NCBI GenBank assembly: GCA_949128115.1
Contig: OX421964.1
Span: 1,426,001 to 1,490,000 of the forward strand
Direction: 5' to 3'
Length of the DNA: 64,000 nt
Origin: Anaspis maculata
Taxonomy: Eukaryota > Arthropoda > Insecta > Coleoptera > Scraptiidae
Below the pieces are notes generated by a model. That model was not told the DNA's origin and searched no databases. It worked only from the letters and a program-made list of their open reading frames with translations. Each line of letters begins with the position of its first letter. The first letter of the stretch is position 1. Shown here in pieces: positions 11,270 through 20,628 of the stretch. The translations under genes were made by a program, and so were the position numbers.

Positions 11270-11490
11270 TATTTAAAGCATTTCGCTAAATTGCTTCGAG
11301 CTTTGCAGCGCTACGCTAGCTCTGGGACACTCTGTATACCTGATAAATGTCTTGATAAATGAACATCTTTTTACAATCTCAAAGAAATAGGACCAATAAG
11401 AAATTTAAAAAAAAACACTACGGAAATGAGCCATTATGCCAGAGCCCAGCAAGTTGGGATGGTGAAAAAAAAATTCACCCTCCTCTTAGC
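11270..11490. other. Unassigned spacer
   Basis: A GGGACACTCTGTATACC motif near 11325 resembles foldback ends. Nothing else seen. Confidence 0.3.
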
Positions 11491-11492
11491 TT

Positions 11493-11775
11493 ATACAGGG
11501 TGTCCCAGGTAAAACCGATCAAACTTCATGAAAAGATTTTCCTACCCCTTAGGACCCAAAGATGTAACTAACTAACATGCTTCTCTTTCGCTTCACAAGA
11601 GACATATACAGGGTGTCAAAGATCACAAATACAATTGATGATTTCATTTGCCACCCTGTACCTACCTTTCTTAGGAACCAAGAAAGTATTATATTTTTTC
11701 TGAATCAGGAGGACTAGGAAATTTTGTTTCTCAAAGTTTGATCGGTTAAACTTCGAACACCTTTCATAAAAAAAT
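11493..11775. repeat. Degenerate foldback repeat
   Basis: TACAGGGTGTCCCAGGTAAA followed by CCGATCAAACTT (about 11493-11530) is mirrored by AAGTTTGATCGG (about 11735-11750). The loop holds a smaller pair, TACAGGGTG near 11607 and CACCCTGTA near 11653. It is a decayed foldback element without coding capacity. Confidence 0.55.
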
Positions 11776-11899
11776 ATCTCAACTACTAAATATATTTTGT
11801 GATTTTGAAGTTGGGACCTAGAAACATTTGATATAACTCGAAACAGGCACACCGCCTTAGTAATTAAAAAACTTCACACAGGAACTCAAAAAAAAACTT

Positions 11900-12880
11900 A
11901 CGTTTTAAATGAGGTGGAATTTTCGAAAATCCATGGTAAAGTCACTGGTCGAGGTAGCAACAACAACAGAAAAACACTTGCCAAGTGTCCAAGTGAACAG
12001 AGCCAACGGAAACTTTTTTCCAAGAAACTTCCTCGAAAGTTCGAAAAGACGGGACGCACTTTCGCGAGCGCGAAAGTTACGAGGACTGGGAACTCGCGCG
12101 CGCGGGAGTCTCTTAACCGGCAAAGGGCGACGCGCATACTGATAGAGGATGCCGGCCGTCGCGACGCCTGATATCGATAGTGGTGGAACTGTTTTACCCC
12201 CACTTGCCGGCCACGTATACATAAGACCACGTTTCATACCCCGTCCCTGTGTACTAGCAGCCAGGTATATCGCGTTAATTACTCGATGATAGTTCGTAAC
12301 GAGTTCGGTGTTTGAATTTTGTCTGGATTTATGGCTTTATTTACGATTACGGCATATATAGCTAGCTTCAACCTCGATTTTAACCAAACTTTTTGTTGGT
12401 ATACCTATCTGATGCAGATACGGCAGTCAGGGGAGGACCGCGCGCCATCAAACTTTGATCGAGGAGGCGCTCAGTGAAGCCGTAAATCAAAAATGATATT
12501 TTTTCATGTTCAACTTTATCTACAGGTTGGACTGACATGAGAAATCTGATATATTATTCTTTTTTGTTTTCTGGGAGGAAGCGCGAAAATGATGACAGAT
12601 CCTGCAAAGCTATTTATATTGAAGAAAGTTTTCGTGGGTATATTTACTGTCACCTCTAGACTTCCAGAGAGCACAGATTATATCACATTCCATGGCTTAA
12701 CAGGAAAATTTTCTTCAATTTTTGCGACACCCTGTATTTGATTGTTGTAATCCATGCTGCAGTTTTCTATGCTGATAACGAAAATATGGGACAATTGTGC
12801 AGGGTTTTCTTCAAATAACTTGTCACGAAATTCCCAGCTCTAAGCTTTTGGGAAAATTTAACTTATGTCTTGGAAGTTGT
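11900..12880. other. Unassigned interval with a CpG-rich core (12040-12240)
   Basis: About 12040-12240 is distinctly CpG-rich (GCGCGCGCGGGAGTC-like, GGCCGTCGCGACGCC-like) and carries overlapping open frames on both strands, none with recognised domains. The rest is AT-rich with a GCGACACCCTGTA motif near 12723. Possible readings are a promoter-like remnant or the 5' part of an unknown element; I cannot choose. Confidence 0.3.
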
Positions 12881-13300
12881 AAGTAGTATCGACTCATATC
12901 GACCTCTATCACTGAGCTGCACTAGGTGAGTTGATGCAAAAAAAATTGATGGACAAAAGGTTGACCATTTACCTGGAACAAAACAATTACCTGGTCTCAG
13001 CACAGACCGGTTTTAGAGAAAATAGATCAACCGCGGACAATCTGGTGGTCCTTCGATCAGAAATCTTGGAGTCTTTCACTCACCGACAAAGTGTCTGGGC
13101 AGTATTCTTTGATTTGGAGAAGGCCTACATTATGACATGGTAATATCATGTGGTAGAAACACTCAAGAACTGGGGGGCTGAGGGTAGAATTCTGCACTTC
13201 ATCATCGGTTTCATGAACAATAGAACATTTAAAGTTAGAGCAAATGGTACTCCTCCCCAAGAGAAACAGCTATTAAATTTTACCTGTGGATAAAAGTAAA
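12880..13300 (+). pseudogene. LINE reverse transcriptase relic (N-terminal palm)
   Basis: The translation shows a degenerate YRPLSL block near 12895-12915, then the LTIYLEQNNYLVSAQTGFRE segment and ENRSTADNLVVL (typical of Jockey-type RT motif 1-2), then VFFDLEKAYIMTW, the motif A region with its catalytic Asp. A TAA at 13141-13143 interrupts what was an EKAYDMTW-like sequence, and the frame continues as VETLKNWGAEG and MNNRTFKVRANG to about 13290. Endonuclease, motif B/C and the 3' end are absent. It is a dead fragment, from a different lineage than the R1-type copies downstream. Confidence 0.7.
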
Positions 13301-13565
13301 TCATACCACCAATTATCAAACAATTATCGCAAAAGTACATAGTTATGTCACATTGATACGATGTGTCAATCCTATTCCTTATAGTCCAGTTATGACGATA
13401 ATTCTTTTCTTTTATTCGCAGATGGATTCCAGAGATGAGAATAAAGACCTGTACGCCTTCTTGAATCACTTCTTGAATATCAGATAAAACCATTACTGAA
13501 TCCCAAGTCAGAGCACGTGAGTTTATAAATCAGTACCTATCTATACTTCTTTGTTCAAATCATGG
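13301..13565. other. Unassigned spacer
   Basis: AT-rich, no recognised content, between the LINE relic and the TCAGG tract. Confidence 0.3.
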
Positions 13566-13619
13566 AGGTCGGGTCGGGTCAGGTCGGGTCAGGTCAGGTC
13601 AGGTCAGGTCAGGTCGGGT
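13566..13619. repeat. TCAGG/TCGGG pentamer array
   Basis: About ten tandem pentamers, mostly TCAGG with TCGGG variants. TCAGG is the telomeric repeat known from Tribolium and many other beetles. The tract is short and interstitial in this window and is immediately followed by an R1-clade LINE fragment. Confidence 0.85.
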
Positions 13620-14155
13620 TCCAAAGAAAAGGTTCTTAGAGAGTGGGTGCTACGCTGGGTCACCGATCAGAGCTAGACAAGAAAACTCATACGAGGCTTG
13701 AAGAGTTGGATTGAGATCGCACGGAGAGACGGACTACAAGGTGACGCAGGCATTGACGGGGCACGGCTGTTTCGGATGCTACAGGCGAAGTCTTGAACGC
13801 CAAATGCGACCTGTGCGAACACTCCGAAGATGATGCAGAACACGCTATTTTTGCCTGCGTGACGACGTCCAGCTTACGAACCGAAGCAGAGAGAGAAGTT
13901 GGCAAGCGACTCACTGTCGAAAACATGGTCTCAAGAATGCTCTAAAGGCTATTGTGTTCCACGCTCAAAACAGCGTGGAACACAATAGCCAACTTTCTTA
14001 GAACGACAATGAAGACGCGAGGCGAAGCCGAAAGAAGACGAGAAAGAGGACCAGAGTAAACAGCTAGACCAGCCGCCCTTCGATGCAATGCTAACGCGGT
14101 TCTAGAGGTTCCAATGTCATCTCCAGCCGGGGCGTGCGTAAAAGCGAAAAAAAAA
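13620..14155 (+). mobile_element. R1-clade LINE fragment, copy A
   Basis: A 5'-truncated, frameshifted copy of the ORF2 C-terminus. It shows TQALTGHGCFG (about 13740-13775), then after a frameshift the zinc-binding block CDLCEHSEDDAEHAIFAC (C-x2-C...H-x4-C), typical of R1/TRAS/SART-type ORF2 ends. The tail reads AEAERRRER-like before a stop at 14057-14059, then a 3' UTR with GCAATGCTAACGCGGTTC and an A-run at 14145-14155. GTCAGGTCGGGT occurs on both sides, a possible 12-bp target duplication, although repeats make this ambiguous. A 19-bp inverted duplication lies at 13947-13990. Confidence 0.75.
13947..13990. repeat. Perfect 19-bp inverted repeat inside LINE copy A
   Basis: GGCTATTGTGTTCCACGCT (13947-13965) is followed after 6 bp by its exact reverse complement (13972-13990). 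The second arm corresponds to the expected LINE sequence, so the first looks like a templated inverted insertion. Confidence 0.85.
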
Positions 14156-14170
14156 AGTCAGGTCGGGTCA
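14156..14170. repeat. Short TCAGG tract after copy A poly(A)
   Basis: GTCAGGTCGGGTCAG directly follows the A-run of copy A and precedes copy B. It represents target sequence between two insertions. Confidence 0.75.
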
Positions 14171-14506
14171 GATCACGGCGCAATAGATTACCATTTGACT
14201 CAAGTGCTCACAGGGCATGGTTCCTTTGGCACATACAGAAAACGTATAGGAAAAACCGCGGACGATCGATGTGACCTTTGCAACGAGAACGGCGACGACG
14301 CGCAGCACGCCGTCTTTGAATGCAGGGCGATTTCAAAAGAACGATCCGAACTGAAGAAAACTCTCGGGAGAAGACTAACCGTGAAGAACATCATCGCCAA
14401 AATGCTGGAGAACGCAGAAATCTGGAAGGCGGTCGCGATCTTCCTGGGCACCGTGATTCGCAAAAGATCCGGAGCCGAAAGAAGAAGAGAGAAGGAGACC
14501 ATCTGA
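14171..14506 (+). CDS. Partial R1-type ORF2 C-terminus with zinc knuckle (copy B)
   Basis: About 110 codons without an interruption. It contains YHLTQVLTGHGSFGTYRKRI, then CDLCNENGDDAQHAVFEC, a CCHC zinc-binding block (C-x2-C-x8-H-x4-C), then a basic KRSGAERRREKE tail and a TGA at 14504-14506. This is the standard end of R1/TRAS/SART-type ORF2, thought to help nucleic-acid binding and target recognition. There is no start codon of its own; the RT and endonuclease are missing, so no activity is expected. Confidence 0.8.
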   Translation, partial: DHGAIDYHLTQVLTGHGSFGTYRKRIGKTADDRCDLCNENGDDAQHAVFECRAISKERSELKKTLGRRLTVKNIIAKMLENAEIWKAVAIFLGTVIRKRSGAERRREKETI

Positions 14507-14676
14507 ACATCAAACGCCAACCATTTGTCGAAGTTTATACTTACGTGGTTCCGACACATGGATGAACACCAGGCATGAGGAGAGGTTTAGTGGGTAGTGC
14601 TTCGGCGAGTCCCACACTACCCCGGTGCTGTCCAGCCGGGGTGTGCGTAAAGGCATTCCTCTCCTCCCGGAAAAAA
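14171..14676 (+). mobile_element. R1-clade LINE fragment, copy B
   Basis: A second 5'-truncated insertion with an intact ORF2 C-terminus (to 14506), a GC-rich 3' UTR with AGTCCCACACTACCCCGG and CCAGCCGGGGTGTGCGTAAA, and an A-run at about 14671-14676. AGATCA precedes the 5' junction and A-GATCA follows the poly(A), a candidate 5-6 bp duplication in a TCAGG-like context. Its 3' UTR resembles copy A (CCAGCCGGGGCGTGCGTAAA), so the two belong to related lineages. Confidence 0.75.
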
Positions 14677-14715
14677 GATCAGGTTAGGTCAGGTCAGGTC
14701 GGGTCAGGTCAGGTC
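14677..14715. repeat. TCAGG/TTAGG/TCGGG array between copies B and C
   Basis: After the copy B A-run comes GATCAGG, TTAGG and several TCAGG/TCGGG units, ending AGGTC at 14715. The tract's right edge (GTC) overlaps the target duplication of copy C. One unit is TTAGG, the ancestral insect telomere pentamer. Confidence 0.85.
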
Positions 14716-14723
14716 CACGTACA

Positions 14724-14884
14724 TCGGAGAGTCGGCAAACAAGAATCCCTCAGCAATCACCGTTACATTTTCTTCAGCTACGACGACGCGCCACAAGCGA
14801 CTCCCCCAGTCGACCAACGCAGGGGCTGGAACGCCAAGCGCGTAAACCGCGAACGCTTCCGCAAACTAGCTGAAGAAATACCGA
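14724..14884 (+). pseudogene. Copy C: C-terminal end of the AP-like endonuclease
   Basis: The frame shows SNHRYIFFS, corresponding to the terminal S-D-H-x-x-I block of LINE apurinic-like endonucleases with Asp changed to Asn, then GWNAKRVNRERFRKLAEEIP, the start of the linker to RT. The D to N change would damage the catalytic or metal-binding site in the family. Coding is interrupted by the foldback insertion at 14885 and resumes at 16977 in a compatible frame when the CGA duplication is collapsed. Confidence 0.7.
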
Positions 14885-16973
14885 TAGTCCGGTGGATTAG
14901 CGCCAAAACATGCCTAAACTATGCATTTTGTGATAAAGCAAAAGGCTTCTGGATTTACGTCCTTGAGATTCCCCTTGATAATTCCAGAAATGGCGCCAAC
15001 GAGTTTAGTGTGGCAGGCGACCTCAGGAGCCATCCGTAAGTATGGAAGAACAAAATTTTCTTTGCCGTTATTTAATAGCTCGAAAACGATCACAAATTAT
15101 TGATTTGTATCGTGTTGCAGCTTTTCTTGTTGGAAGCAGTTCTATTTGTGTTGCTTGTGGAGTCAGTATAGAAATCAAGCATGTTGATGGCCTGTTCTTG
15201 AGGAAGAATTGATTTTTCTTTTAGTTTGATAGAGCCAGTGAGCATCTTACACATTTCGTGAGACTTTTATTTTGATTTCTGTTCTTGTTCATTAAAAATC
15301 ATTAATTCCATAATATACAGGATGTTCCGCGACATTACAACCCTTTTTTGCGGCCTTTCTCTCTGCAATGATCTCAAAAAAAAAAACTTTCCATTGTCAA
15401 TTTTCATTACGATTCCAAAATATTAGTTACCTATCTATAATTTTCTGCCTCCTGTCATGTACAAGGTGTTACATATTGTTCACAGCCTGTAAGTTACAGG
15501 GTGTTACAGATTGTTCACAGCCTCCAGGTAGGCTATTACATATTATAGCTTATACCTTGGGGGTGTTATTTTGATGTGGATGTGATGATGACTCATGTGC
15601 ACTATGAGGATGTGCTCGAGGATGTGCTCAACGTATCCATGTGCACCATGGGGATGTGCTCAATGTACTCACGGAATGTGATTTGGTTGGTTACTCAATA
15701 GAACATCATGAATTCATCGTTTTCTTGTAAAAAAAAAATAGACTAATATCTCAGCTTCTTTTATGACGGTACTCAATGGTCGTTTTGTGAAAGTTCCTGC
15801 ATCTTCAAAGTTTGAAGGGCCCCCATTCGCCTCCTTATTGACGAAATTTCAAGTGCTGCGGGTCAAATCATGCCTATTGGTATAAGGTTCGTACATGAGA
15901 AAATTCGTTGCCCTAACCCAAAATGCAGTATCGATGTATCCTTGGATCGAATTACTCGGTATTTCGATTCGGAAAAAAATCAGGGAAAATATCAAAGTTT
16001 TTACTGCAGGTTTATTACTTTTCGAAGAAATCTGGAATCGAAATTGTTATATATTGTATCAGTCTCAGGTCTCTTAATGATGAAAAACATACAATGGATA
16101 TGTCTTTTGTTTTTACCAGATGATTAGAAGGATTTGTTCCGAAAGTTATTTTATGTCAACTTTGAACACTGTAATTGACGCACCCTTACACGAAAAGTCA
16201 TATTGTGAACGTGATACAGCTCCGATATTATGTTTGTTGCTTTTACAAAGAGGAACAACTCTTCCTCTGCAAGACAAAGTTGGAAACCGTACAATAGAGC
16301 CTTTATTTATGACGCAACACGTTTTTAAATTGAAGCATGCGTCACTTATCAGGTGCCGTGTTGACGCAAAACCGCCCACGCGACCAGACACTTCTATGAG
16401 CTTGTAAAGGTGAGAAGCATATCTAATGCATTTTTTCCAGTCGAAGAAAAACTGAAAGTAACTGAATATGCAAAAATAAATGGAGTGCCTATGGTGAGGA
16501 GTGAAAACCACGAGGTTAAAGTTGAATATCAAAAAAGCGTGTTTTTCCAGACAAACTTGTTCAAACATGTTTCTTACGTAATTTGAACACTTTATTCGAA
16601 CTCGGAACGTCGCTCTTAGTCGGAAATGATACCAAACTTCTTCATATTCATTCAGGATTGATGAAAACCACAAATCGCCTTCAAAGACAAAAATGCCTTC
16701 TCCTCAGCCCCCTTACGTGATTAGCATCGACAAATTTTGTCAATTCCCCCCCATAAGGTATCAGCGCATCAAAGTATGATGTATTTGGGTGCCTTCGAGG
16801 AACATGGAAGATTTTGGTTCTTCTACAGCTCTGAATGGCTCCTGAGGTCACCTGCCACACCAAACTCGTTGGCGCCATTTCTGGAATTGTCAAGTTTCGT
16901 CTCAAGAATGTAAATCCAGAAGCCCTTTGCTTTATCACAGAATGCATAGTTTAAACGCTAATCCACCGGACTA
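14885..16973. mobile_element. 2.1-kb foldback-type DNA transposon, 3-bp duplication CGA, inserted in LINE copy C
   Basis: Ends are TAGTCCGGTGGATTAGCG and its exact complement CGCTAATCCACCGGACTA. The terminal inverted repeats run on for about 150-170 bp (14885-about 15045; about 16815-16973), sharing AAATGGCGCCAACGAGTTT and GACCTCAGGAGCCAT. CGA lies outside both ends (14882-14884, 16974-16976). Removing the insert plus one CGA restores the LINE frame. The interior of about 1.75 kb has several weak frames, none recognised, and a possible donor/acceptor pair (AAAGGTGAGA near 16408, TTTTTTCCAG near 16431). It could be a decayed autonomous copy or a non-autonomous derivative. Confidence 0.85.
15425..15540. 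repeat. Short direct repeats inside the foldback transposon
   Basis: The unit GTGTTACA(T/G)ATTGTTCACAGCCT occurs twice, at about 15466-15487 and 15501-15522, followed by GTAGGCTATTACATATT. Farther on (15590-15670) GGATGTGCTC words recur. Subterminal repeats can be transposase-binding sites; this is speculative. Confidence 0.4.
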
Positions 16974-16976
16974 CGA

Positions 16977-19222
16977 GCTGCCATCCGGACGACGACCCCG
17001 ACGCTACCCTCGAAACCCTCAGCAAGAAGGTCAGCCACATCTGCGACGCTACCATGCCCCGGCGAAACCACCCGCGCGGATAGCCAGCGTACTGGTGGAA
17101 CGAGGAAATACGCGCACTCCGATCCGAGGCCAACCATACAAGAAGACGCTACCAGCGCCTCCGCAGCCGAGGCCTCGCAGACGCCGAAGCATGGGAAATC
17201 TACAAATCAGCCAAGAAGACCCTCGTCACAGCCATCAAGCGTCCCAAGGGAGCCTGCTGGGACCAACTGTGCCGCGAAGTGGAAAGCGACCCCTGGGGCA
17301 AACCCTACAGGATCATCACCAAACGCACACAGGCCCCACCGGCAATCCCTAGCGCCAGAGTCCCGGCCATCATCGATCATTTATTCCCGCAACACCCGGG
17401 AACATGCGCAGACCTAGACTACACGCCCGACCCGAGCGTCACTCCAGTTACACCGGAAGAGCTCACCGAGGCAGCCACGCGCCTACAAAACGGCCGGGCC
17501 CCAGGCCCAGATGGCGTCTCCAATGAAACGATCAAGATTATGGTGACCGACAACCCAGCGCCGTGGGAGCGCCTCTTCGGTGCGTGCCTACGCAGGGGGC
17601 GCTTCCCGCACAGGGGAAAGTCAGGACGACTGGTTCTCCTGAGGAAGCCCGGTTAACCCGAGGAGCTCCCCTCCTCGTACCGCCCCCTCGTGCTGCTTAA
17701 CGCTTGGTCCAAGCTACTAGAGCACGTCATCGTGAGGAGACTCAGAGCTCAGTTGACAGACAACGGCACTGGGCTCTCCGAAAACCAGTACGGCTTCCGG
17801 CGAGGCAGGTCCACCGTTGACGCCATTGAAAAGGTGGTCTCCCTGGCCCGCAGCGCCACCAGCGGCACGCGAAAAACGTGGGGCCACTGCATCGTGGTCA
17901 CGGTGGACGTGAAGAACGCCTTCAATTCCATCCCACGCAAGAGGATTGTCGAGGCGCTGCAGGCTAAGGGAGTCAGCGGCAAACTTCTGCAAATCGTTAG
18001 GTGCTACCTCAGCGGCAGGAGCATCGCCCGCGACCGCACCCATTCACCGAGCACAGCCGGAGTGGCCCAGGGGTCCGTGATGGGTCCAGAACTCTAGAAT
18101 ATCGCATACGATGACCTCCTCCGCATCGACCTGCCGGAGGACGCCGAAATAGTTGGATTCGCCGACGACATTGCTCTGGTTACATGGGCCAGGGACCTAC
18201 GCGACCTTGGACACAACACGAACGAAGCCCTGGAACGCATCAGCAATTGGATGGCCGCCAGCGGTCTAGAGATCGCCACGGCAAAAACAGAGGCCCTCAT
18301 GATCACCCGCAGCAGAGCCATCACGCCACCGGGATTGACGATCAACGGCGATACCATCCGGTACAAGCCGGCCATCAAATATCTGGGCGTCATCTTTGAC
18401 GGTAAACTGACTTTCACCGCTCACGCCACGGAGGCGGCCCGCAAGGCGAGCGACGCCATGACAGCCATCGCACGCATCCTCCCCAACGTGGGCGGAGCAA
18501 CGGAAAGCCGCAGACGTCTAATCACCAGTGCCGCCAGGTCGGTGCTGCTGTACGGAGCTCCGATCTAGCACGGCGCCACCAAACACGCACGGTATCTGGA
18601 CAAACTAGAGGCGGTCAACCGAAAGATGGCAGTACGCATCACCGCAGCGTACCGCACCGTGCCAACGCAGGCCATTCTCCTAATCGCCAGGATGAAGCCA
18701 ATTACACTGCAAATTGGAGAGCGACGTCTGCGCCACGAGGCCAGAAAAGACCCAGAAGGCCCCGCCAACCACACCGACATCGAAGGCCCCCTCGTCGAAA
18801 GATGGCAAGCGAGCTGGAGCGCCGCCACACGAAGGGCCTGGACCCGCAGGCTGATTCCCGACGTTCGTCCGTGGTGTGAACGAAAACACGGCGTGGTCGA
18901 CCACCACATCACATAAGCCCTCACGGGGCACGGATGTTTCGGCGCATTCAGAAAGCGCATAGGCAAATCGGACTCGGACAAATGCGATCTCTGTCAAGAG
19001 CTGGGGGACGACGCGAAACATGCCTTGTTCCTGTGCAGAGCGACCAGAGAGGCGAAGAACAACACCGAGAGAGACATCGCGGCACAGCTCAACGCGACCA
19101 CCATGGTCCAACTGATGCCGGCCAGCGAGGACAGCTGGAACGCCATAGGTGACTACGTTCGACACATTATGCTCGAGCGAGCAGGAGCGGAACGCAGGAG
19201 AGAGCAGGAAGTTGATGCATAA
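16977..19222 (+). pseudogene. Copy C: R1-type ORF2 linker, reverse transcriptase and zinc knuckle, with five in-frame stops
   Basis: One continuous frame without a frameshift: YWWNEEIRALRSEA (17090), ATRLQNGRAPGPDGVSNE, SSYRPLVLLNAWSKLLE, GFRRGRSTVDAIEK, TVDVKNAFNSIP (motif A), GVAQGSVMGPEL (motif B), GFADDIAL (motif C, FADD), KYLGVIFD (thumb side), and CDLCQELGDDAKHALFLC near the end. In-frame stops lie at 17081 (TAG), 17654 (TAA), 18095 (TAG), 18566 (TAG) and 18914 (TAA). By comparison with family sequence and copies A/B, 18095 and 18566 were probably Trp and 18914 Gln, so C-to-T or G-to-A changes. Non-functional, but catalytic residues are still readable. Confidence 0.85.
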
Positions 19223-19433
19223 GACCAAGCTAGTAGACAACATATAAGATCAGTTGCCAACCCCCTCAATTGAAGCAATGCTGACGCGGTCCCGGTTGAG
19301 GGGATTAATCACCAGGCAAAGCGAAGGTTAGGGTTTTAGTGGGTAGCCGGGGGCAGGAAGCCTTGACGGTAGCCCCACACTCAGTGCAGCAATGCATTTC
19401 CCCCCTCCGCTATAAAAAAAAAGTCCACGTACA

Positions 19434-20628
19434 ATAAAACACTGGATAGTCGACACTTGGATAGTGTCCGGGTCTATTCTTGTTATTTTTCACCCAACAG
19501 AACCTTCAACGAAAGGTCTGAACATGCTTAGGCACATTTGTGGAGCTAAATGGGGAATAGACCCAAAAGTTGCAATAACATTTTATAGGGCATACATCCG
19601 CTCCATCATTGACTACGCTTGTGTTTGGTACGGTTCAGCGTCGAAATCCAACCTTTTCAAACTAGATCGTATCCAATATAAAGCCATTCGTATTTGCATT
19701 GGTGCCTTAAGATCATCACCATGTCCAGCCATTCTAGCTGAGTCCCAAGAACCGCCGCTAAATCTACGAAGAAAATTGCTAGCTGAAAAATCCCTCATCA
19801 AACTCTCTACCTTCAACCGGTCATTCATTAATAAAAGCGTGGCCCCTCTGGCTGCTGAATGCCTATCGGGAAAATACTGGATAAGGAAAAATACGCCACC
19901 GATAGCAGAAGCGTTCATTAATTTGAACCCCCACACTTACGCTTTAGACAGAAACTCCTTCCCAATCCTTCCAATCTTCCAATTTACAATAAATTGAGAC
20001 AAGTCAAACCAAGAATAATATTTCCGGAATATTCGCCGAGTCCAGTGGTCAACAAATTTATTGTTTCTGAGTTGATAACTCAGAACTCTGGTGAGCCTTG
20101 CAATACAATTTATACCGATGGGTCCAGATCGTACTCAGGTACGGCCTGCGCTTTTTTTGTGGACAACCTTGATGTATCGTTCAAATATAAAATTTTGGAC
20201 GAGGCTTCAATTTTTACGGCGGAAGCGTATGCCATTGAAAGAGCGCTAGATTGAGCTGTTAGCAACGTTACTCACACCAATATTGTGTTTTCGGACTCCA
20301 TGAGTGTTCTGAAAGCTTTGGCTTCTACGAAAAATTCAAAAACCAGTAGCATTATTTGTCAAATCCTCCATCTGTTGACAATTTTGCAAGACAAAGGTGA
20401 AGAAACTATCTTCATATGAGTTAAGGGGCATACCAGTGTTACGGGCAATGAAAGGGCGGACTCCTTGGCTAAGGAGGCATTGACTTTACCACATGTGGAA
20501 GACGTAGTCACATACTCTGATCTGTACTCCACAGTAAGAGTGAATATCAGAAAAGAGTGGGAAGCCTCATGGGAAGAATTCGTTAGCACTTCGAAGAATC
20601 ACTACACCTTGATTCACCCTATTCTCCC
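19434..20628 (+). pseudogene. Jockey/I-type LINE relic: RT C-terminus plus RNase H
   Basis: The first frame (19464-19996) carries the post-RT region (FYRAYIRSIIDYACVWYGSA, RIQYKAIRICIGA), usual for Jockey/I-group ORF2. After a stop and a frame change the RNase H domain follows: IYTDGSRSYSGTACAFFV (first Asp), EASIFTAEAYAIERALD (Glu), VFSDSMSVLKAL (Asp) and VKGHTSVTGNERADSLAKEA (His, Asp). TGA stops at 20252 and 20417 probably replace Trp codons. A RNase H domain in ORF2 points to the I group or a related clade rather than R1. 5' truncated and dead. Confidence 0.75.

Larger units (their letters stand above)
14724..19422 (+). mobile_element. R1-clade LINE, copy C, with 11-bp target duplication
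   Basis: The longest LINE in the window. The 11-mer GTCCACGTACA flanks it at 14713-14723 and 19423-19433, directly after an A-run, so both ends are defined. The copy is 5' truncated inside the endonuclease and continues through linker, RT, C-terminal zinc knuckle and a 3' UTR (about 19223-19410) with GCAATGCTGACGCGGTCCC, which matches copies A and B. A 2089-bp DNA transposon interrupts it (14885-16973). Net LINE length without the insert and one CGA copy is about 2.6 kb. The target was the right edge of the TCAGG tract. Confidence 0.85.

Noticed and set aside
11898..12237. Overlapping 110-codon frames on the minus strand as genes
   Set aside because: They arise from a CpG-rich segment with few stops, have no recognised motifs, and compete with equally long frames on the other strand.
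16146..16673. 175-codon minus-strand frame as the transposase of the foldback element
   Set aside because: No catalytic DDE/D pattern, zinc finger or HTH was recognised, and its composition (many Phe, Tyr, Cys) suggests an antisense or chance frame.
17717..19243. Long minus-strand frames opposite LINE C
   Set aside because: They are shadows of the GC-rich R1 ORF2, whose plus-strand frame has all the RT motifs.
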